From: Gadus chalcogrammus
Taxonomy: Eukaryota; Chordata; Actinopteri; Gadiformes; Gadidae
DNA: 64,000 nucleotides
Assembly (NCBI RefSeq): GCF_026213295.1
Contig: NC_079425.1
Coordinates: 12,639,974 to 12,703,973 of the forward strand
Direction of reading: 5' to 3'
Positions 49,667 to 60,895 of this stretch are shown piece after piece. A model generated the notes under the pieces. It was not told the DNA's origin. It saw only the letters and a program-made list of their open reading frames with translations, and ran no database searches. Each line of letters starts with the position of its first letter. Positions within the stretch are counted from its first letter, which is position 1. The position numbers and the translations under genes were made by a program.

Positions 49667-49746
49667 AAATCTAGTCTCCTAGCTCTAGTCTCCTAGCTCT
49701 AGACTCCTAGCTCTAGTCTCCTAGCTCTAGTCTCCTAGCTCTGGCG
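49667..49746 (+). repeat. 14-bp minisatellite, ~5 units
   Basis: Tandem CTAGTCTCCTAGCT units with one CTAGACTCCTAGCT variant. Each unit contains a CTAG(G) palindrome. Confidence 0.92.
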
Positions 49747-49924
49747 CTGGTGCTGTGGACAGTAAAAGCCATTAAAGTAGTGATTGGAGGGGCTCTTTGT
49801 GATTAGGCCCCAGTGTTGTCTCCATCCACACTTTATGGTTCTCATAAGCAGAGAAACACTAAGGAGGTTAGACGATACGGCACCGTTATTTCGACACACA
49901 AGGGCTACTGCTGTGTACTGTGTA

Positions 49925-50015
49925 CTTGTATATATCTTTATATTTTATATAATAAATAATATATATCATGTATCCTATATAATATATTTTATATCATATA
50001 TCTTATATATAGAAA
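49925..50015. repeat. AT-rich palindromic tract
   Basis: TATATCATGTATCCTATATAATATATTTTATATCATATATCTTATATA-like sequence with several overlapping self-complementary words. Confidence 0.7.
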
Positions 50016-51685
50016 AGGTGTATATTGTGCAGGAGGTTGGTGTGATTTACCACACAGTACTTAGTAGTGGACTACTAGTGGACTCAAAAATGTATTTATT
50101 GTTTTTGTGAGCTGTTTCCGACACCTCTCGGTTAAGAACATTTGGTAGAAATGGTAATTTACTATTTTGCAATTTCTGCATGTATGTGGGGCCACTAAAT
50201 TAATTTGTCTGTAGGGAGAGAAGAAATTGGCATGAAGAAGATTTATTCAGTAGAATAGGAAGTAAGATAATCCATACTCTGACACAGAAATTAGAAATCT
50301 ATGTTCCAACGGGCGATGGCTTTTGCAGTTTGGAAGCGTTGTCTCGGGTAGAGCGTATTTTAGAGAAGCGTTTCTCCTCAAACTGGAATCATTTATTAAT
50401 CTGATCTGATAGCTCCACCCGGTGGGGGGGCAGTCTCAGTTGACTTGAGGACATGTACTTCAGAGGCGACGAGGAATTGGTCTCTTGTCTGTGTTGATGC
50501 GTGGGGGGTCCCTGTGCCTTCAAAGACTTTGAGGAAATGGGGAGTGAGACGCAGAGGAGGGGAGATGGAGATATTAAGGAGGGATGGGTGTTGTGCAATG
50601 CTGCTGAGTGCAGTGAAACAGCTGTCTGTTGCCTCTCTTTCTCTTTTACACAAGGGGCCTATCCCTGCCTCGCCGCTCTCCGAGGAATTCATTAAATAAC
50701 TTGTCTACAACTCTCACTTCAGAAAGCCCTCTCTTGTTTTACTGGTGAGGTTTTACCGAAGAGGGGCGCTTAGATTGAAATTGGATATGACAAGAGAAAC
50801 AAAACGACAAACAAACTATAAAAACTCAAATCTCTGGCATCTTAACTTCTTTAGTTGTTCTGACCTTGACCAGACATCTATCCGTTAGGTGTCCATTATT
50901 TCAGAAGCCAAATCAACAGCACAATATGTGTGGCTGAAAGATAAACATTTCATAACTCTTGTTCACACACATACAGATGGTTGTAGACATTGTCCACGCG
51001 CATATACCCTACATTGAACTGTTAAAACGTTATTTTGATTGATGAATGTATGATTCATAATTAATCACACTCTTTAAATGCGAGGCAGTGGATCGATCAA
51101 ACATATTTATGTTCAGTTACCTACAGTGAACCAAGCGCTTTACATCCTATGTTAGCACGCTTCCTGAGGGATGTCGGGATCTGGATGACGTGGATCAAAC
51201 AAGCCCTGAGAGAGAGGCGGTCTGAGCGTTTCATGTGGACCCGGCCTAGGAGGTGGTGTTTGCTCTGGTCCATCTAACAAATATTGAAGCTGGATTTATT
51301 CTGTGATTTCTGCTGGCCTGTGTAGCATCTGCAGTATTTGTCTGCGGAAGCTCTTTGTTTGGAAATATTCAACCTGCATAATTCAAGTAATTATCTTTTC
51401 TGCAGACCCCATCTTGGCGAGGAGGTGCAGTGCAAGCGAGCGACGTGGCTTTGTATCTGCTGGCATTGGTCTGGAGATAAAGGGGGTCCTTAATCACAGC
51501 CAAGTTCCACGTTAAACTTTAGTACTGTTTTCAAGAAGACAGTTTCGCAGGCTGTGCATAAGGAGAGTCTATGACTGCAGGCCATTTTTTTTATCTCCTC
51601 AGTAAACATATGGGTTGTTTACATCATAATCCAATGTGAGATCAAAACACAGCGGGGGGATTATAAAAGACCTTCTTCTTTATGA
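50016..51685. other. Intronic stretch with no recognised feature
   Basis: No supported gene or element. Confidence 0.35.
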
Positions 51686-51689
51686 AGAC

Positions 51690-51815
51690 ATTATCGGCAA
51701 ATAAACTCAACACTTTGGATCAGATCAAACCCCATCAACAGACAAATCTAAACACTTTGAGTCAAACCAAACCACATCACCATGAACATTACTCAACACT
51801 TTGAATCAAACCCCT
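51690..51815 (+). repeat. ~45-55-bp degenerate tandem repeat, 3 units
   Basis: (C)TCAACACTTTG(G/A)(A/G)TCA(G/A)A(T)CAAACC recurs at about 51706, 51749 and 51792. Confidence 0.75.
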
Positions 51816-52705
51816 CACCTCAATACTTCCACCTTCCAGCCGCGTCATGTCTCTGGTCCCGTGTTCCTCCAGAGACAGAGAGACAATAGATTGTGTAATC
51901 TTGTCCACAGAGCGGATGAAGCCGTAACAGCGGCCGACAAAGTGACCAATATAAAAGACTTGAGTTCTCTGCAGGGAAAACGTTATCTTGGGCTGGGGGT
52001 CCGTTGGGAAGGTGTTATTCAGAGTCCTAGAGAGAAGCGAGACCCCGACGTGATAAAGTTCCCCAGCAGACTCTGGAGAGCAGAGCGGCTCACAGGATGA
52101 CAGCTAGAGAGTATATGGCCGGCAATAAGCTCTGCTTCTATTGGCTTCTTGTCCCGCTCTTAAATGTTACGCTTGGCAGCCAAAGGCTGTTTCATAAGAA
52201 TAAAAAAAACCTCACAACCTGACCTGTACAGCGCAGGACCAGGTACAAAGTCTCCTTAATGAAGTCGCTATTAAAACATGTTTCATCAAGGGTGCTGACC
52301 TATATAACCTCTGTCTCATTTCGCCGTTTGAGAGCAGAGGTAATTTGAGATGGGCGTTAATGAAATGGATTCCTATCGCTTATACATCAACGGCGGGGTG
52401 CAGCCTACCTCACTACTCCCGTCAAATCTGCTTATTACGGTTCTGCCATGAGTCAAAGTGGATTTCTTAAAAGGCCATTAGTGGTGGTGGAGAACGGTCG
52501 GGCTGGGTCCGCTATCGACGCCAACGAAGGGGACGAGCTGAGGGCGGATCAATGTGTCTTCGTGGCCATGGGAAACTTAACGGTTTTTTCGCCAACACAT
52601 AATTTATCAGGGCTTTTATTTGCCACTGGACCTTAAACTAATTTGTTCGCCATTTGGTCACATAGCAGCGCTGTTTAAACAACTGAGCATGTCTTCCGTC
52701 GTCTA
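51816..52705. other. Intronic stretch with no recognised feature
   Basis: Repeat-poor; candidate region for conserved non-coding sequence only by its complexity. Confidence 0.3.
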
Positions 52706-52707
52706 TT

Positions 52708-52760
52708 TCAAATTCAAATTCAAATGGTTTTATTCAAAAATGTACATGCAACAGCACAAA
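52708..52760. mobile_element. LINE 3'-end fragment
   Basis: (CAAATT)n followed by CAAATGGTTTTATTCAAAAATG resembles the 'caaattcaaattcaaatggctttattggcatg' 3' end of fish LINEs. Confidence 0.5.
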
Positions 52761-53480
52761 AGGTTAAATAAGATTAAAAAAAAAATTAAATGCTGCACAA
52801 TTATATCTCTCTCCCTCTGAGTTTCTCTGAATATGAAAATATTCTCATTTTTGTCCTTTTTTGTCCTACACTTGTGTAATTAATTATCATATCAAACATC
52901 ATCTCTAAAATAATTGATGTCAGTATGTGTACACAGCTGGCTGTTCGTTAGAGGATTGTGTTTTTGGATGTGTTTGAATCCACAAAGGTAGAGAAGGGGG
53001 GGGGGGAGGGCGACAGACTAAGAAGGGAGAGAGGGAGGGAGGGAGAATTGAACCAGCCTTCCTTTGTTCTCGGTGAAAGCAGAGGAGCATCATGGATACC
53101 TCTGTGCTCCCTTGTAATTGTAACTCTTTTATATTTGTGTGTGCACCGCAGCGACTGTGTGCTGTTATTCCCATCGCATTCTTGTCATGAAACGGCCTAT
53201 CGTCATCTGCTACCTAATAGGATGTCAATATGGATTGCTGGGAGCCCCAGTAGTGTGGAAATGTGCTTAGAACTGGGACCCATAAACATACAGTGGAGTG
53301 CTGGCAGGCCGGAACCTGACCAATCACAGCGCAGCTTTACAAATCAAAGGATAATAATCATGGCTTCTCTAAAGCAGCCATCTCAACAGCTTAATATAAA
53401 TAAGTTAGTAGACGCTCCCTGTGTGCTCTGTTATCAGCCTCCGCTCTTCTCCCTTTGCTATGAACACTTGGCTTTCATCA
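52761..53480. other. Intronic stretch with a purine-rich patch
   Basis: GGGGGG/GGGAGAGAGGGAGG-rich part at about 52995-53045. The open frame at 52958-53530 (+) has no recognisable homology. Confidence 0.4.
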
Positions 53481-54215
53481 CCTCCTCCTCCCAGATATCT
53501 CCTTTTACCCTAGACAACACCTACCCCTAGGGCAGACCACCTCCTCCTAGAACATACCTCCTCCTCCCAAACCATACTATCACCCCCTCCTCGAACATTA
53601 CTCCTACTCCCAAAGATACCATCACGTCCTCCCAGAACACATCACTTCTTTCTAGAACACAAGACCTCCCCTTAGAACACCACATCTCATCCCCCTAGAA
53701 CAGACCACCTCCTCCGAGAGCATACCTCCTCCTTCTCCTAGAACACACCTCCTCCTTTTCCTAGAACACACCTCCTCCTCCTCCTCGAACACACCTCCCC
53801 CTCCCTAAACAAACCATCACCTCCTTCATAGAACAAACCACCTTCTCCTATAACACACAATCTCCTCCTCCTCGAACCCATCACCATCTACGCCTAGAAC
53901 CTTCCATCTCCTCCTCCTAAAACACACCATCTCCGCTTCCAAGAAAATAGCACCTCCTCCTCCTAGAACACACCTGCTCCTCCTAGAACACACCTCCACC
54001 TCCTCCTAGAACACACCTTCTCCTCATAGAACCCACCACCACCACCACCACCACCTCCTCCTTAAGCACAACACCTCCTTCTCCTCGAACACACCTCCTC
54101 CCCTTAGAACAACACCACCTCTCCTCTACTCAGAACACAACACCTCTTCCCTTAGAACTCACCTACTTCCCCTAGAAAAGAGAACCTCCTTCCCCTTGGA
54201 CACAGCAGCTCCTCC
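53480..54215 (+). repeat. ~730-bp degenerate minisatellite, CTCCTCCTAGAACACAC type
   Basis: More than 25 variant copies of CCTCCTCCTAGAACACACCA with unit lengths of roughly 17-30 bp. A (CCA)n patch is at about 54038-54058. Confidence 0.88.
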
Positions 54216-55275
54216 TCTTGGCCTGTCATTCCCGTTGGTGTTTAATTGACTTTTATTTGAGCTTTGAGATACAAAGAAAGTTGAGGAGTGAGCGAATAGC
54301 AGGACAGTATAGGGAGTTTGGTCAGGGTGTGTCGGTAGGAAGGTGGATGGGGTTTGTTCGGGCTGGTGTCCTTGGTGTGTGGGTGGTGGATGGATGATGG
54401 ATGATTGGTGATGAATGTAAGATGGTTGATGGATGGGTGGTTATTTTGAGTGAGGCGTGACGGACAGCAGTATTCAGCTGAGCAGGCGTTAAGATATCTT
54501 GCGGGAGTTCCCCCATTCTCTCACAGCATTTTGGCATTTTACGAGCTCATTTACATCGCTGGCGACGGGGCATAAGTCAGCGCGTTGCCGCGGAGACGGA
54601 ATCAGCAGCGCCAGCCGCTGTCGATTATGGCGGCCGTATATTAACCCGCGCTGGACTCCTTCCAAAGACACGAGGCGGATAACGGCCGGATTGATTTTAA
54701 TTGTGCAGTTAACACCTCACCATACTGTACATGGGGGAGGCTGTAAATATTCTGCTGAGAGGAGCCGATACGTTCCCAAGATGTGTCGCAGAGAGAGTTG
54801 ATCTCCAGTTAAAAAGAAAAAAAAGTTGTTGAGGTTTGCTAGAGTTTAGCCACATTTTATCCAAAGCTCAGCTACAGTTAAGCTACAGTTTGGCTACCTT
54901 TTAGCAAGACTTTAGCTCCAGTTTAGCCATAGTTCCCCTAGTTGTGTTCAATCTCTAGACTTTAGCTTCCGTTTGGCTCAAGTTTCCCCTGCAGTTCCAT
55001 TGCACACCAAAACCAACAATCCGCGAAAAGGCCAAGTAAATAAACTAACCGATTAATTAGTGAAAACACAAACAATCACCAGGGGGATGGAATGACTAAT
55101 TGTGATAATGAGCCTTGCGTGTGTCTGCTCCCTCCTGACCTCCAGTCGTCAGTCATAAGATAGCGCTGTGCTGCCATGGTGCTACACACTTGCACAACCA
55201 ACCGAGGTCACCCCATCCCTGGGGAGTTGAGGCTCCCTATCCAGGACCTAAAAATGGGTCGCAGTGGAGCCCTTT
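54216..55275. other. Intronic stretch with short repeats
   Basis: GGATGGATGATGGATGATT-type repeats at about 54385-54445 and a degenerate GTTTAGCCA/GTTTGGCTA repeat at about 54845-55000. No supported gene. Confidence 0.4.
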
Positions 55276-55276
55276 T

Positions 55277-55277
<1 letters not shown>

Positions 55278-55312
<35 letters not shown>

Positions 55313-55321
55313 ATATATATG
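55278..55321. repeat. (AT)n microsatellite
   Basis: AT dinucleotide run with one TGTG interruption. Confidence 0.93.
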
Positions 55322-55518
55322 CATGCTTGTAATAAATCTTGGGAAAAATGTATGGGTTTACGTTCTTTATTAACAGATTGGGCCCTTCCAGTCTACTGGC
55401 TATCACATACTGGTGTGGTTTACTTAACAATTTTTCACAGAAGAGGTGAATAATTGCCAAGATTTATTTATTTTTATAAGCAGTTTATTTGTTTTTATTA
55501 GCGTGACGAGACGACCGT

Positions 55519-55622
55519 CACGATACCCCGAGTTTGACTTCCCAATCATTGGATATTGCCCAACATCCCGAGATAGCGAACCAATCAAATTGCGCCATCC
55601 TAGGAGGTTCACATGTAGCACG
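55519..55622 (-). mobile_element. Dispersed repeat copy 2 (partner at 34454)
   Basis: In reverse complement it reads GAACCTCCTAGGATGGCGCA, ATTTGATTGGTTCGCTATCT and CGGGATGTTGGGCAATATCC, matching 34461-34540. The two copies diverge after the CCCAATATCC block. Confidence 0.7.
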
Positions 55623-56695
55623 TGTACATACCTTGTCTGTTTCATTTGATCATCTCTGTTTTATGTTTTTGATAAACACTATACATAGATAAACTATATG
55701 GGATATGTATGCTGGACTATAGATGTGTTGGGTCCTCCTGGGTAAAAGTCCACAACCTATTTTAAAACGACATAAAGTGGACCTGGAAACAGTAGCTCCA
55801 GGAATCAGAGCTAGGAGGTTAGTAAAATAACACGTTCCACTTCCGAGCTTCCTCACATGAGGTCAGGCTGGACTGAGATGGTTTTATACTGCAATCACAG
55901 GCAGACGTGCGCAGCAGCTCTCAAACGTGTCCGTGCTCAGAGCTCTATCCAACCTCTTTGTCATTTCAGCGATACGTCAATCCTGTTTTCGTTGGCAGAC
56001 CAGGAAAGACAAAGAAATTAATTGATTACCTATTTTGCCAATATTTCCGTGTCTTGCATTATTTAGCTCCATCCTAGACCTATGACATCATCAGCTACCC
56101 TACGATCTCAGCTCACAGCAAAATATCTGCATGAAGCACACAACACAAATTATGGATTGTTGACCATTTGCACAAAAACAATTTTTGGTCGATATAATCT
56201 ATATGCAAGACCACAAACATGACACGTGAAATCTGTAGCACACACATTATGGGAGTGGAAAGGTGGCAAAGTTTTGAGAGAATAAAATACATAAACTAGA
56301 AAATGCATTTCCTGCAGAAAATGCGGTAAGTGCTATAGTGCAAAGTGAGGTTGAAAATATGTTTTGTAAAGAAACATAGACATAAAGAAATGTTAAATGG
56401 CTTAAATCAAGTGAAGGGATTTTACAAAAGTTCGAAAGTTGAAATGAAGTAAACAATGTAAACATGAACACCATTTAAGACACGTAAATGGTTGGAAACA
56501 AATAAAGTGACAGCTGAATAAAAAGCGCAAAGCATTGCTAAAATTGCAGAAATGTAAAATTAATTGAACTGAAGAATATGAAAGGTAAATTGTGTTGCCT
56601 TGCACTCCTAACATTACCTGAAGAAGCAAAGTGCTGAAATACATGGTTACAAAAGCTGAGAGCTAAACTGTAATACTGTCAAAGCTGGAAGATAG
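55623..56695. other. Intronic stretch with no recognised feature
   Basis: No supported gene or element. Confidence 0.35.
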
Positions 56696-56820
56696 TCGTA
56701 GTAGTGGTACAAACTGTAGTAGTAGTAGTAGTAGTAGTAATGGACTGGTAATAGTAGCTGAAGTAGTAGTAGTAGTAGTAGTTGCTGAAGTAGTAGTAGT
56801 AGCTGAAGTATTAGTGTTAC
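56695..56820. repeat. (GTA)n trinucleotide microsatellite
   Basis: GTA/TAG repeats in three blocks separated by GCTGAA, a compound repeat of GTAGTAGTA and GCTGAAGTA. Confidence 0.92.
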
Positions 56821-57292
56821 TAGCTGCACAAACGATATGCCTTATGAAAGGTATGGTACTGATTGATGTTTTTAGAAATTATTGTAATAATCCCCCAATT
56901 TTCTTTTTTAAACCAGCCAAAATTGTATGTACTGTAAGATTAGTCCAATTGGGCGGGGAAAATCACCCAATCTTGCAAAAAAGTAGTCAAATTGAGCGAG
57001 AAAAACTGCCTTATCTGGCAACACTGCCTGCGCGTCCTCGGGCTCTAACCTCAGCGTAAATCGATGAGACGGCTCCACCGTCCTCCCATTGACTTCTATT
57101 GTAAAAAATAGTATTTTAAAAGTAGAATATTTTAAGCATGAAATACAAAAAAATAATGAAAAGAAGCCCGCAATTCGAGGCTAATCTGAACCTTTTAAAA
57201 TTGGAATGAGTCTCTATGTGAAACATTGACGAAGGAGATTGGTCCCAAAGGTTGTACAGAATAATGAAGAATAAAGAAAGAAAGAATAAAAC
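56821..57292. other. Stretch flanking the TTAA element, probably old transposon sequence
   Basis: CCATTGACTTCTATTGTAAA (about 57087) and the GTACAGAATAATGAAGAATA-like end (about 57254) are reminiscent of fish transposon debris. Not assignable. Confidence 0.3.
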
Positions 57293-58647
57293 TTAAAGGT
57301 GCCCTGGCATGAAAATCTCACTTAAGGAGGTTTTCTAACATTAATATGAGTTCCCCTAGCCTGCCTATGGTCCCCCAGTAGCTAGAAATGGCATTAGGTG
57401 TAAAACTAGCACTTGGTATCCTGCTCTGCCTATGAAAAATGAAAGCTCAGACTCTGTGATTTCGAATTTTGCCCCACATGTCGTCACAAGTTACCTCCCC
57501 TTCTCTGTTTTGCCCGCCCAGAGAATTTGGCCCGCCAATGAGACAATGAGCTACGACTGTTGTGCACTTCTTTGTTATTTGGATAACCGTTCTGCTGTTG
57601 GTGTTATGGCGCATAACACGTCGGGTTCTCTGACGTCTCTGGTATTTCCACAACGAGACTCGTAGTGGGGGTTATCTCAGCCATGGTTGAGAAGGAATTG
57701 GGGGAAAGGAACTTTGGCTTTGGCCCCCTGAAGAATTGAACCTAGGGATAGTTGCCTGCGATAATCTCCCGCCGGAGCCCCGCTGCCCGCTGCCGAGGCA
57801 CCACCGCCGCGAGGCACCACCGCCGCGAGGCACCACCGCCGCGAGTCACCACCGCCGAGAGTCACCACCGCCGAGAGTCACCACCGCCGAGAGTCACCAC
57901 CGCCGAGAGTCACCACCGCCGAGAGTCACCACCGCCGAGAGTCACCACCGCCGAGAGTCACCACCGCCGAGAGTCACCACCGCCGAGAGTCACCACCGCC
58001 GAGAGTCACCACCGCCGAGAGTCACCACCGCCGAGAGTCACCGCCGAGAGTCACCACCACCGAGAGGCACCACCACCGAGAGGCACCACCACCGAGAGTC
58101 ACCACCTCCGAGAGTCACCACCACCGAGAGTCACCACCACCGAGAGGCACCACCACCGAGAGTCACCACCACCGAGAGGCACCACCGCGAGGCACCACCG
58201 CGAGGCACCACCGCCGCGAGGCACCACCGCCGCGAGGCACCACCGCCGCGAGGCACCACCGCCGCGAGGCACCACCGCCGCGGGGCACCACCGCCGCGGG
58301 GCACCGTCACCGCGGGGCGGTGGTACCTTGGCGCTGCCCGCTGGCCGCTTCCGAGACAGTGGTGCCTCGGCAGCGGGGCTCCGGCGGGAGACAATTGCGA
58401 TCCATCCACTGTAAAAACAAGCTCATGCTACCGTGGCCGCAGGCTGCTCAGGGCCACACCCACACCCTCCACCTTGACCCGCCTCTAAAAAACGGCACGT
58501 TTGTGGAAAGCTCATTGTGGGACTGGCACGCAGTGGCTGTAATTCTGCACAAAGGCTGAATTCTTGAACGTCTTCAAATACTGCATTAAGGGCCCACTAA
58601 CACCAATATATAAGCATCCATTAAGTAGCATGCAATGGGACCTTTAA
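57293..58647. mobile_element. TTAA-flanked non-autonomous DNA transposon with minisatellite core
   Basis: TTAA (57293-57296) precedes AGGTGCCCTGGCATGAAAAT. The other end reads GCATGCAATGGGACCT followed by TTAA (58644-58647), giving imperfect inverted termini AGGTgCCcTgGCATG. Left (to ~57660) and right (from ~58440, GGCCACACCCACACCCTCCA ... AAGCTCATTGTGGGACTGGC) parts are those of a widespread fish repeat. TTAA flanks fit piggyBac-type insertion, but that family is inferred. The centre holds a nested inverted repeat (~57757-57803 against ~58362-58400) and a 16-bp minisatellite. Confidence 0.75.
57794..58318 (+). repeat. 16-bp GC-rich minisatellite, ~32 units
   Basis: Units GTCACCACCGCCGAGA and variants GGCACCACCGCCGCGA / GGCACCACCACCGAGA repeat every 16 bp with few short indels. 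Variant classes are clustered: outer GGCACC...CGCGA units, inner GTCACC...CGAGA units, then CACCACCGAGA mixtures. 16 is not a multiple of 3 and no unit contains a stop in these frames, which explains the overlapping long open frames of 220 and 250 codons; they are not genes. Confidence 0.95.
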
Positions 58648-59140
58648 GAAGAACAATAGTTGAGCAGCACTCAACTACTAATAAGATGAAATGAAAGCTT
58701 TCGTACATAATAATAACATTAATAGTAATAAAAGTAATGATGACAGTAATAAAAAAATTGACACACACATAGACATAATAATAGTAATGATAATAGTAAA
58801 ATGGAATGAGCAGTGGTTGAACACTAGAAAAGGGCAGGGTGTTTCTAATATACAGAAGAGGAACATGAAACTGTTGAATCTGTTAAGTAAAGGTTAGGAC
58901 AGAACATTCTGGACACCTATTATCCAATGAAGCAGATGATTATTGATTCATAACCTATCCAACCACAGTGGTGACTGTGACCTGTTTCTGAGTCCAATAT
59001 ATGCATTACTAGACTAGACTTTAAGGTTCATTTCCAAACGACTGAGGATAAGGCGATGAATGCTTTCCATGGATTGCATCATTAAAATGCAAATTGAAGC
59101 CTGACATTTTATGACTAATGCAAGACTCATGCATGTACAT
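58648..59140. other. Intronic stretch with (AAT)-rich sequence
   Basis: AATAATA/AGTAATA-rich part at about 58705-58800; otherwise featureless. Confidence 0.4.
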
Positions 59141-59144
59141 GCAA

Positions 59145-59216
59145 ACACACATAAACACACACATAAAGGCACACTTAGACAGACGCACAAAAAAAAAAAA
59201 CACACACACACACACA
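59145..59216. repeat. (CA)n with poly-A
   Basis: Imperfect CA repeats around a 12-nt A run; another short (CA)n lies at 59467-59492. Confidence 0.85.
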
Positions 59217-60015
59217 GTCGTTGACATGGTAAGCTGTTATACCTTAGTCTGGAAGGGCAGAGGTTATAAGGAAGTGGCAGCATGGTGGTGGTTTGTTTAC
59301 CTTACTGTTCAGCTGATCAGTCAAAATTATTCATTGTGTCCTTTGGTAGTATCTTCGTTATGTTTACATACTTTTAATGCTCTTCTAGGATAAGACCTCT
59401 ATGTTAACATCATATGGTGTTTGAAATAGGTTTGAAATAACACCTTTCTAAAATATGTTAAAATAGAACACACACACACACACACACACACACTAACACT
59501 AACACTATGAATAAATGTGTTGCATGGTCTGCTTTGGTGTTACTCTCCTCGATGATGCCATACTACTCTTTGATCTGGACATATCTTATTAACTACCATG
59601 GCAACTAGAAGATATTCAACTGAAAGGAGTTACACATTTCTGGCTTAGGATCTGCAATGCATTTTGGGATTTGTGTCATTTTATTGCACCTCACCAAGGG
59701 CGTGTGGGAATAAATAGATAATGTATACATTGTTAAGAAGAATATATATACTAAGAAACACATACAATATCTACATTCATGTTGAATTTGACTATGCAAT
59801 CTCAAAGGAACTGGTTTTGACATCTGACACATTCATACTCATCCTCATCTAAGAATTGAAGTCTTATCGAGTGGATGGAGTTGGGTTGTTAATTGTCAAG
59901 CCAGAGGAGTGTGTTCAAGTGCAAGTCGACCAATCTCAGCACAGCATTCAATCACTGCCGATGACATTAATATTCTGGAAGGATGAATGATGGCAACAAT
60001 TATTGAATTATTAAC
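59217..60015. other. Intronic stretch with no recognised feature
   Basis: No supported feature beyond the short CA run. Confidence 0.35.
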
Positions 60016-60016
60016 G

Positions 60017-60100
60017 TGTGTGTATGTGTGTGTGTGTTTGTGTGTGCGTGCGTGCGTGTGTGTGTTGTGTGCATGTGTGTGCAAACACGTTGGTGTGGAT
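60017..60100. repeat. GT/GTGC-rich tract
   Basis: Imperfect GT repeats with GTGCGTGCGTGC. Confidence 0.85.
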
Positions 60101-60352
60101 GTGCAAGATAGTGTTTGTGAGCAGAAAACAGACCAGAACAGAACAGCAGAACACGGAGCAGCTCTGGGGTAATTTAGGGGAATGAATGAGGAATCAAAAT
60201 AGTCACGAGGCGTCGACTCAGAGATGAAACGTCTCCTGAAACAGTGTGGTCTTCTCCGATAAGAACATCATGTGCTTCACGATGTCACCAGCCCAATAAC
60301 CTCTCACAGTCCCTCTCCCTCCCTTCTCTCCTTCCCTCACTCTATCATCTCT

Positions 60353-60353
60353 C

Positions 60354-60408
<55 letters not shown>
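60353..60408. repeat. (TC)n microsatellite
   Basis: A perfect TC run of about 27 units in a CT-rich region (60300-60630). Confidence 0.95.
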
Positions 60409-60411
<3 letters not shown>

Positions 60412-60844
60412 CACCCACATACTCTTGTCTACACTTTATCCCTCTCGTTGTGTTGGTTTCTTCTTCTCTCTTTCTCTTTCACTATCTCTCTCTCTCTCTC
60501 TGTTATTCTTTCTTACCCTCCCTCTATCATTATGTCTTCTCCGTCTCCATCTCAGTGCCTATCATTCTCTCCATCTATCTCCATCTATTTCACTAGCTCT
60601 CTCTATCATTCGCTCCCCTCTCTCTCAATGCTATTATCCTGGTCATGGTGAAAAGGGTTTTGTGGTTTCTGCTCCATGTGTAGTCGACTCATTCCCCTCA
60701 CAGCTATTTGAAGCATCATCAGGGAGGATGACGTCTTTCAGCCAAGACTAGCTGTAGCCTCATCAACCTCATTCATGTCCTACGTTCTAATGAATGCTCT
60801 TTGTTATTTTCCTGTCCTTATGTTTGAATCAAGATTAAATAAGA

Positions 60845-60895
60845 TTGCATTACTTTATTAATCCCAGACAGGAAATCTGGGTATCACAGCAGAAA
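60845..60895. mobile_element. Fragment resembling a fish LINE 3' end
   Basis: GCATTACTTTATTAATCCCA then GACAGGAAATCTGGGTATCA is related to the fragment at 6026-6062. Confidence 0.5.

Noticed and set aside
57736..58488. Long + strand open frame rich in Arg, Pro, His and Ser
   Set aside because: It is produced by the stop-free 16-bp minisatellite inside a transposon; an overlapping frame of 220 codons has the same pattern.
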